A stretch of 64,000 nt of DNA from positions 3,100,001-3,164,000 of the forward strand of contig NW_025408675.1 in the NCBI RefSeq assembly GCF_020360975.1. Reading direction: 5' to 3'. This document shows, one piece after another, positions 56,954 to 64,000 of this stretch; positions within the stretch are counted from its first letter, which is position 1, and every line of letters begins with the position of its first letter. Source of the stretch: Hirsutella rhossiliensis. Lineage: Eukaryota > Ascomycota > Sordariomycetes > Hypocreales > Ophiocordycipitaceae. The translations under genes were made by a program, and so were the position numbers. The notes beneath the pieces were generated by a model. It had not been told where the DNA came from and made no database searches. It was given only the letters and a program-made list of their open reading frames with translations.

Positions 56954-57589
56954 TCGGCGTGGGCCTTCTCTGAACTGAGGACCAAATCTGTGGGTGCGAA
57001 GTTCCTTATACGTCGTAGGTTCGGGAGGAAGGTGTCGTTCAGAAGTTTTTCTTCTGCCGAGAAAGAAAGAGCTGTGGAATTGACCCTTAGTGTTGGTCGA
57101 AAAGCACTGAGCTTGCGAGGCTTTGGAGTGCGGGCTGAGCGCCGTGGCTGAGAGTCACTCGGACCGGGGTCCGGTGTCGGATATGGGTGCTGAATGTCAT
57201 GAAACTCATCCTGATCATCCGAGTCCTCATGATCAGATGGTTCGCTGTACCACAATCGTGGTGGCGTCTCCTTGGTCTGAGGTTGAGGGAGATTGCTCAA
57301 CGGGGTCAGGTTCAGGTTCATCGATTTGAGTGGGGATTTCTCGTAATCCGACTCGTCTCGATGTGGGCTGGAAGCTGTACTTCCACGCGCTGTGGGATAG
57401 GTTTTTATGGCTGATCATTTCCGTCATAGAAGATGCTTTCATTGAAGGTCACATCTCGACCCTTCGGACTTCTGATGTGGACGGAATCCAGATCCTGAAA
57501 ATGTTCGTGGAATCATATCCAACGAGATAACCGATTTCTGTGTGAGGGTCGGTCTTTAGGTCCTTCTTCTGTCTGTTCTGAAGGGCCTG

Positions 57590-58994
57590 GGGTGTCAAGG
57601 ATAGGCTCTGCAGCCGTATGCCTTGAGAAACGTGATGTCAGGCTGGTCTTGCTGGTAGCCTATGTCTCTGTTGTTGTCTCGCAGCCACTGATGAAGCAGC
57701 TGGAAAGGCGTTCGGAAGCTGTGGTTCTGCATGGGCGATCTGTTGTGCAAAACACTGCTGCTTTCCAAGTCTCTGGCCAAAGATCAGATGGTAAATTGGC
57801 ATCAATTCCCATTGTTCTGGCCTGGGCAGATATTACCCCCAGATCGCTCTGCAGAACCGTTTTGAGTGGGAGTGTAAGGGCAGAAGGTTCATCTTGAATC
57901 CCTTTCCTCGATCCAGCTCTCATACGCACTCTGAAGAGAACGATCGTTATCACGGTGGATAATGCAAATGTTGAGATTCCATTGGCGTTGAACCATTGCC
58001 TCGTGGTTTCTCAAAGCAGTCATAACGGACCCTTGTGTCGCGTCATTCAGAAGGTAGATGAAGATCATGCTTGTAAATTCATCTTTGATAAGAAGAACAG
58101 CTTCCTTGCCGTTGAATGAGGTGTTCATACTGAAGATATCAACGTAGATTCTCCAGAATGGTCTGGGGCTCGGTTTTGAGGGGTTCGGCGAGAGACGACC
58201 TTCTTTCCCTTCCCAAGGGAACACGCGGTGCAATCGATGGTAACTGGGCCTTTGATCTTCGAACCCGTCGTGTTCTCAACAAGATGCTCTAGGGCTTGAG
58301 CGTTCAAGTGACCTAGGCGCTTATGCCAAAGCGTAGCATCTGCTGTTTTCACTGCGCGAGGTGCAGATGAAGATGTGAAGTTGGAGGCGTGAGAGTCCTC
58401 CTTAATCGGGTTGAACTCGATGACCGGTTGACGAAAGCGGCGTTTCGTATGAAATATAATCTGATCGTCTTTAGAGACGCGTCCAGATAGTGGATTCCAG
58501 TTGTATCCCTTCGCAAGAAAGCGGTCGAGGGATGCGATGTTGGTGTGGAATTTTGGCACGAAGGCAACTTCGTTGAGCTGAAAAAGTCCTCCTTCTTCAA
58601 GCTTCATACGGACTGTGCCGTAGCCAAGGATCTGAAGTTGACTATCGCCTGCAAAGAGCTCTTCTGGCTCTGCAAGGGCGGTGTAGTCAAGAAAACGGGA
58701 TCGGTTGTTGCAAATGTGTGTGTCTGATCCGGAATCAAGGATAAAGGAGTCATACAGCGGGTAGACTGCCTTTCCCGTCGAGAAACTGGTTGATGGAGGT
58801 GTTGAGGGAGGCGGTGTGTTGTCAGGAGCTGGTAGAAGACCGGCAAACGCTGTGCCTTTAACGGAGGAGTCGGACGATTTCTCCATTTCCTTCTTCTTGA
58901 AGTCTTGTGCTTTCTCCGTCATCTTCTTTGCCCATGGATTGAGTCGAGGATTTCTTGATCTTCTTCTCAACCTTCTGATCAGGAGTCCAGCCAT
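57590..58994 (-). pseudogene. C2 pol: aspartic protease and integrase
   Basis: The protease triplet DSG (58,728-58,736) lies in FILDSGSDTHICN. Next come a pre-integrase block (LWHKRLGHLNAQALEHLV ... CTACSLGKGKK, about 58,205-58,340) and the core, with the first Asp in FWRIYVDIFSMNTSFNGKEA (about 58,110-58,165) and the second in IIHRDNDRS (about 57,940-57,960). The distal part (ERSVLTLPL...SDLWPETWKAAVF, about 57,760-57,880) is in another frame. A segment towards the linker (57,595-57,780: YQQDQPDITFLKAYGCRAYP) completes the C-terminal end. Frames change about 58,200 and 57,890. Confidence 0.87.
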
Positions 58995-58996
58995 CA

Positions 58997-59915
58997 GGCC
59001 GAGCTGATTTGATGAGATAGAAGCAATCTACGAAGCGGTGATATTCTCCGCAGACACACATAGGAACACCATCAGCGTTCTTGCTTGAAGACCACTTAGG
59101 CTTGTCCTCTTCCTCTCCGATTTCTCTCCCTTGCCTTGGAAGGCAGCTCCGAATGATCCTTTGCTGTTGTTGGCGGCCTTGATTCGGTGAGCTCGTTCAA
59201 AGATCTCACTGATCTTAATGCCGTCCGGGAAGTCGGTCTTCCACTCAGGCTTGCCGAATACGGCCTCGTCTTCCATTTTGTTGACCCAATAGTCTGTGAA
59301 TGGGGCGTTGATGGACGAAACAGCCTGTAGGAAATCTTGGGTAGGGCGAAGGTCCTGGACATCAGGAAGCCCTAATTGCTTTGCCTCAGTGAGGACTTTC
59401 TGCCATTGGGTGACCCAAGCTTCGATCTTGGTCCTGTTTGGCGACTGAAGGGTGGAACGATAACGCTGAACAACTTCCTCTCGAGTGCCCAGTCGGTTGG
59501 GGCCACACGAGCCTGAAGCAAGGCAAGTTGCTTTGCAACGTCGTGTTCCTCGGCAATGGTGCTGTAGTAGTTGCCGATGGTCTTGACGATGTGTTGTTGA
59601 AGGCTGGCGAGTGCCTTCACTTGATCCCTATACCCTTGAAGCTTCGAGCGGTATTGGGTGGAGGAATTCGAGACGGCGAAATTCCTCCGAGGTCAGATCC
59701 ACGAGATCAGATGCTTCGTGGTTGATTTGTCGGAATGTTGGTTCAACTGGCTGCTGAAGAACCGGCTTACCCTCCTTGACGGCAGGGTCCAGAAAGTCCC
59801 AAAGACTGTGGGACGTGGCGAATTTCTTGATGATAGAAATCCATTGTTTCCAGTCGCAAGGGCCGTTGAGCACGGTGCCCTTGGAAGAGCCATCAAGATC
59901 TAGAGCTGAGCTCAT
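58997..59915 (-). pseudogene. C2 gag
   Basis: It starts at the ATG complementary to 59,913-59,915 (MSSALDLDGSSKGTVLNGP, then CDWKQWISIIKKFATSHSLW), typical of fungal copia gags. It continues in three frames through QLALLQARVAPTDWALERKL (about 59,480-59,540) and FRPSTPHSQTIGSTKWK (about 59,275-59,325) to a zinc knuckle near 59,020-59,060 (CVCGEYHRFVDC). The shifts at about 59,650, 59,370 and 59,090 break it. The length fits a complete gag. Confidence 0.8.
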
Positions 59916-59974
59916 TGTGGAAGCTATTCTGCGCAGCGGAGTGAACAAGAATAAGATACCCAGTCAGTGGCAGA

Positions 59975-59987
59975 CCGGGCTCATAAC
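59975..59987 (-). promoter_or_regulatory. C2 primer-binding site (half initiator-tRNA type)
   Basis: On the minus strand GTTATGAGCCCGG follows the 5' LTR directly. It is complementary to the anticodon arm of initiator tRNA-Met (GGGCTCATAAC), not to a tRNA 3' end, so priming would need a cleaved tRNA half, as is known for Drosophila copia and yeast Ty5. Confidence 0.75.
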
Positions 59988-60258
59988 TATCGCACGGAGG
60001 ATGAGCAAGTGGGCATAAAGATCAGGGACTGGAAGACTCTTGATTCTGCTATCTAAGGTGGGAAAGAGGCGAGATCTTTATAGACTGCCTGAATATGAGA
60101 ATGGAAGGGAATGGTAGTGAATGGAAGCATCTGATCGGATCATCTGGAAGCCACTGATGCGTTGATGATGCCTCCTAGAAGTTTCTGTGGGGAAATGTGG
60201 AAACGGACTGTGCGAATAGGGGGTCAGACTGTTGGAGGCTGATATCCTATGTGTGACA
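59988..60258 (-). repeat. C2 5' LTR (271 bp)
   Basis: The plus strand runs from TATCGCACGG to TGTGTGACA. It is followed by the target duplication CCCTA (60,259-60,263). It carries the promoter for the minus-strand transcript. No clear TATA box was identified. Confidence 0.92.
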
Positions 60259-60263
60259 CCCTA

Positions 60264-62183
60264 TTCCCTGGGTGGGTTATAGCTTGTTCACTGATTTCTC
60301 CGTGAAGAGTGCTCCCTGTGTCTGTGGTAACCGAACTCCTGGTGAACAACCCGTGTCCTAGGCGGGTTGCGTTTGTTCGGCCTTTACGTGATTGAGGCTC
60401 ATCCTGCGGCCTGTAGCCTGGGCCGCCCTGTAATAGTGAGTCTATTCCTAACCAATTTACTCTTTAAAAACATAGGGCTTCTTCACCAACTTGCTTCAAG
60501 TAGCTCAAATGGGCAGGTTTAATAATAGGCACTACAATGAACCCTGGGAAAGTGTTAAGGGGCAGCGTAGTTATTAGCACCCTGGCATAGATTCTAGATT
60601 ATTAACAAAAGGAGAACTGTTGGTCTACACTGTACTTCGTAGTCCATCCCAAGGTCTAGTGAGACTCGACTAGACTGACCGGTTGTCCTGTACGAGGGTC
60701 GCAGACTAACAGTCGAACTATTGGTGGTCCAAAGACTTATTGACATCAAGTTTACTTGGCATCAGGTCTCCAAACTATCGCAACGCCATCGGTGCGTGGA
60801 CCGATTTCTTACCTCAGGGACCAGATCAGCGTCCTCTATAAGCCGGGTGTCGAGCAACAATGGTCAAGTAAGCCGATAACTATCCACCTAAGAACATATG
60901 TGCGGGGATTTTCGTTATTTGCCTGGACTAAAACCACGACCATGACACATGTGAGACTCGCCCACATTTAAACACGGTTTGCTGGGGGGCTACTAAACAT
61001 GACAGTGGATCCAGCCGATTGTCGGTAGAGGTCCCACGCAACGTTCTGGGACATTTGTATCGATGTCTTCAAAAAGTGTGCAACCTCTCCAAGAACAGAC
61101 TCATTAGCGCGGTTTAATTAATCAACTTGTGGCAGGCTGACCCCCGATCATGCCCATGATTGCTTTGAGAGATCCCTAGAATCAGGGCAATTGGCCGTCG
61201 GAATCGCATCTTGAGTCAGGTTCGGCGCGATACCAAACAAACTGCAAAGCCAACAATGGGTCGTGATAGGGGAGTAGATGGTCTTTCCACTTACGTGGAT
61301 ACTCATCGAAAGAACGTGAGCGGAATGTCAAACTCCTCAATTGTCCTTCACGCTCGATCCTGCCAGAAGTCAACCTGGTTTCCTGAAGACGTAGAGGGCG
61401 GTCATCTGTGGTATATCATCCAAGAGTGGCTCGCTGGAATACGTTTGCCATTTCCAAGCGTTAAAAACGCTCACTGGATCGTCGATATTACGTGCTGTAT
61501 GCGTAGCTGGCGTTTGTGCTTAGAAATTCAGCCACTAATCGATCTTGAAAACTGAGGGGCTGTCCGAAACTCTATCTGCGAACTTGCGCCAGCGGAATTT
61601 TTTTTTCCGCCGAATCGCGCGACGATGAGGCCAAGGGGTAAGGACATCTAAATGTAACCAGGCACTGCCCTTCATCTCGCAGACTTCGCGACGGAAAATA
61701 CCCAACGCAGTGAAAACCCCCAAAAAATTCGATCGTGTTGGCCTTACTCACGACCACCATGACGGCTATAGAGCCGTATTGTCCACGCCGGGGATGGCTA
61801 GGGATGGCAAACGGATCGGCTGGTAAACAGAATGCCTCAGATCGACGTCTATTGGACGGCTTTGCTTGTCCCCGTAGGGCTGCAAACGAGAAATGGCAAA
61901 CGAAGCTCAATGACGAGGGGTGAGGCGAGCAATGGCGTCCCCGCTATGTCGGCGAAATGGTTGGCTGGGAGGCGTGCTCGCTTAAGAGCACACCTCCAGT
62001 CATCCCGTAAATCCGCCAGGCCCGGACGTCTTTGTCATCTTCACATCACCCCGAAATACAACACCTTTCTTTATCCTCTACGGCCGCCTTCACCATGGTC
62101 TGACCCTGCGCCATATATCCCCTACTCGTCCCAGAGCAGCTGCAAGATCGAGGCTTCCAACGCAGCCTGTCGCAGCCCATCAC
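60264..62183 (+). other. Intergenic stretch without recognised genes
   Basis: Normal composition and no RIP. Short open frames at 60,756-60,971 and 61,211-61,555 have no recognisable product. A run of nine T lies at about 61,602. About 62,090-62,183 precedes the helicase start and may hold its 5' leader. Confidence 0.5.
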
Positions 62184-64000
62184 AATGGCACAGAACGGAG
62201 GCGAGGCAGAGCTTCGGGCCTGGTATCAAGCCATTTCGCCACTGCGCGTCGACCTTGTCGGAGATTTTGCTGGCAAGGAGCTGTTTGCCATCCATGGCGA
62301 TTCTCTCTGCTTCATTGTCTCACCGAAGCGAGGGTCGACTTCACCAGTATGTTGACGTCCGCGATCGCTCTTTCCTCGTCCTCTTGCGCAATCCACCAGC
62401 GTGACAGCTAAGAAACATATGTCGAGGCATATGCAGGCCGCTGACAATGATCAGACGGATTCCAGCTTCTCCACGCCATTCATGCAGTCGAGAGCTTCTT
62501 AGCCCGTCTAGAGCAACGTGGATGCAACTTCCACATCCTCTGGTTTCGCGATCACGAGCACCTGTGCGTCCCTGAGGGTGTTTCTGGGGATGCCGCGTCC
62601 AACTGCCTTCGTCTGTCGCGCATCATCCTGATCAAGCACCTGGAGCACTACGCCCAATACTCGCAAGCCGGCTGGCGACCCGCTCGTGTTTGAATACGAC
62701 AATGTCGACAGTAATGCGTTCCAGCAGTACCTCGCTCAGAATGCCGTGCAATTCTTTCTGTGTCTCGACGGCTGCGCCCTGGATGGATGCGCGTCACCTA
62801 CCGGTGTCCAGTATCTCGAGTTCATTCACCACATTGCCTTTCACGGCTACAGCGTCGCTCTTATGAACAGCCTCGATTTTGTGAGCTCCAAGGTCGCTCA
62901 CCTTCTCCTTCTTTTACGGCACCGTTCTTCCGGCTGGTCCATCTATCCTAATCCCTCCGTGTCCGCTAACGCACCCTAGGTTCTGGTATCGGCCTTTTCA
63001 CCCTCTTCCTGTGGCAACGAGATTCGAATTGAAAAACCCCGACCGAGTCCAAGGACACAAATCCTGGCCGTCTCCGAACTTGAGCTTGACCTGGGGCTCG
63101 AGCCTGGAAGCTGGTCCCCTTGGGCCGATGGGAAGCCGCTCTCGGTCAAGGACGCAATCTCCTTCACTGCTCTCTGCAACATGCTCTTGGTTAACTCCAA
63201 AAGGGGCATCAGAGCTTGCGCCGCCGCCTACGTCCTTCACCTCTCTGCCCTGCGACACTGCAGTCTCTCGCAGAGGTCCTGCATGGTGACGACTCGACAC
63301 GCATGAGCAAGAATGTCTCGACGATTTCTTTGCATTCTTCGCCGACATCTGCATCAGCATCGTCGAGAGCCTTCCAATCCAGCAGAGATGGGATGCCTTC
63401 GATCTTCTAGACGGTCGAGTCATGCGGCAAATTTTCAAGAACTTGGGATCCCTTGCGCCATCTCCGGGCATAGTCGGCGAGGCACGTAGCTTCGCAGAGC
63501 GAATCTATCTCCTAACCCAGGTTGACATCTCCGACTTGATCCCACCAAGCTCTGTCGATAAAGCAGCCGAGACAACGAGCCGAGCTTTCATTCAGTCGGA
63601 GAACGGGTCAAACTCGCATGTCATGCCTTTCACTCACCCCGTCCTCGACAAATTCCTAGAGCCTGTTCGTCTCGTCACCGAAGACTCGGTGAAGCCTACC
63701 GGAAATCCAAAGGTATTCCAGGAACTTTCTCACTGGCACAACGCAAAGACTCCCATCGATCCTAAACATGAACATCGAAGACCCCCAGGTTTCTTCGCCC
63801 AGAGAAGAAACCAGAGATGGATGGCCGATATGATTGCATACTCGGCCAGTTTGACAAATGCGTCGGGCAAAATTATTAACCCGAGACCATTGTGGCTCGT
63901 TCTGACGCAGACACCATTCCCGTCAAGCCTGGCAAAAAGGCACGCTCCGGGGAGGAAAAGTTACCAAAACAGGCGGCTCACCAGCCCCGGGCCAGGAACA
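62184..64000 (+). pseudogene. DDX60-like DEAD/H-box helicase, 5' part, frameshifted, runs off the edge
   Basis: ATG 62,184 opens MAQNGGEAELRAWYQAISPL, then VDLVGDFAGKELFAIHGDSL, as at the start of fungal DDX60/Ski2-like helicases. A one-base shift at about 62,300 is needed to continue (HCLTEARVDFT). An intron at 62,347-62,454 (GTATGT...ATCAG) leads to GFQLLHAIHAVESFLARLEQ (from about 62,457), and another shift near 62,672 to KPAGDPLVFEYDNVDSNAFQ and GVQYLEFIHHIAFHGYSVAL. The frame later resumes with FFAFFADICISIVESLPIQQ (about 63,330) and VFQELSHWHNAKTPIDPKHE (about 63,712-63,771). The helicase motor domains lie beyond the window. The shifts may be read errors or true decay. Members act in RNA handling; the fungal role is not settled. 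Confidence 0.75.

Larger units (their letters stand above)
55109..60258 (-). mobile_element. Ty1/copia LTR retrotransposon C2 (5,150 bp), not RIP-mutated
   Basis: Complete element in minus orientation, with LTRs of 269 and 271 bp and target duplication CCCTA (55,104-55,108 and 60,259-60,263). Minus-strand order is LTR, primer site, gag, protease, integrase, reverse transcriptase, RNase H, polypurine tract, LTR. The LTRs start TGTCACACA and end GCGATA, so the ends are TG...TA instead of TG...CA. They differ only by two single-G indels in G runs. CA/TG are abundant, so RIP has not touched it. The frame changes several times along gag-pol. Confidence 0.93.

Noticed and set aside
56354..59903. 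Plus-strand open frames across C2
   Set aside because: They are complements of the copia pol and gag frames on the minus strand.
1..64000. Starship-type element with a DUF3435 tyrosine recombinase captain
   Set aside because: No tyrosine-recombinase motif was seen on either strand; the cargo-like mix is explained by nested retroelements.
1..64000. tRNA, rRNA genes or CRISPR arrays
   Set aside because: None was seen; the tandem repeat at 27,248 lacks spacers and the organism is a eukaryote.

Overview
The window is nuclear DNA of a filamentous ascomycete (Pezizomycotina). The evidence is: genes with short introns that have GT...AG ends and CTAAC-type branch sites; typical fungal Ty1/copia, Ty3/gypsy chromovirus, Tad-like LINE and MULE transposons; and the signature of repeat-induced point mutation (RIP). 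From 1 to about 48,780 the DNA is heterochromatin-like. CpA and TpG dinucleotides are almost absent, TpA is very abundant, and CpG is kept, so nearly every old reading frame is full of TAA/TAG stops. From about 48,780 to 64,000 the composition is normal.

Layout of the RIP region. 1-1,989: fragment of a Gypsy-E element, carrying a 485-bp insertion. 1,990-3,955: LTR-D followed by gypsy gag. About 3,960-11,655: a plus-strand Tad-like LINE with a solo LTR-D inside (TSD TTAAG). About 11,661-19,470: an unrecognised RIP-mutated coding-like tract, split by a young un-RIPped copia (C1, 12,808-18,967; two apparently identical 202-bp LTRs, TSD AATAA). About 19,880-25,880: a minus-strand LINE with a solo LTR-A inside (TSD ATATA). 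25,881-28,800: truncated LTR-B, a copia integrase fragment, repeat C, and the tail of a minus-strand copia (copia B). 28,803-34,804: complete copia A (568-bp LTRs, TSD AAAAG), inserted in copia B. 34,810-37,813: the rest of copia B, with a solo LTR-B inside (TSD ATTCT). 37,819-38,515: another LTR-B. 38,516-39,771: integrase C-terminus and chromodomain of a chromovirus. 39,777-46,748: complete Gypsy E (186/180-bp LTRs, TSD AAGGG) with an unusual alanine-rich open frame antisense to pol. 46,754-48,057: chromovirus 3' region, polypurine tract and LTR-D. 48,058-48,760: N-terminal part of a MULE transposase.

Layout of the right arm. A GT-rich transition lies at 48,780-49,010. A five-exon Na+/H+ antiporter gene of the fungal Nha1/Sod2 type occupies 50,736-52,881. 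A short un-RIPped LINE remnant lies at about 53,965-54,303 and is homologous to the RIPped LINE at 20 kb. A second young copia (C2, 55,109-60,258; 269/271-bp LTRs, TSD CCCTA) interrupts a small unrecognised ORF. A frameshifted 5' part of a DDX60-like DEAD/H-box helicase gene runs off the right edge.

Only two cellular genes are recognised with confidence (antiporter and helicase), and they do not form a pathway. The main interest is the dated stack of nested transposons, the before/after record of RIP, half-tRNA primer sites in two copia families, and the antisense open frame of Gypsy E. Many single-base indels occur in the young copias and in the helicase gene, so assembly or read error should be kept in mind when judging broken frames.
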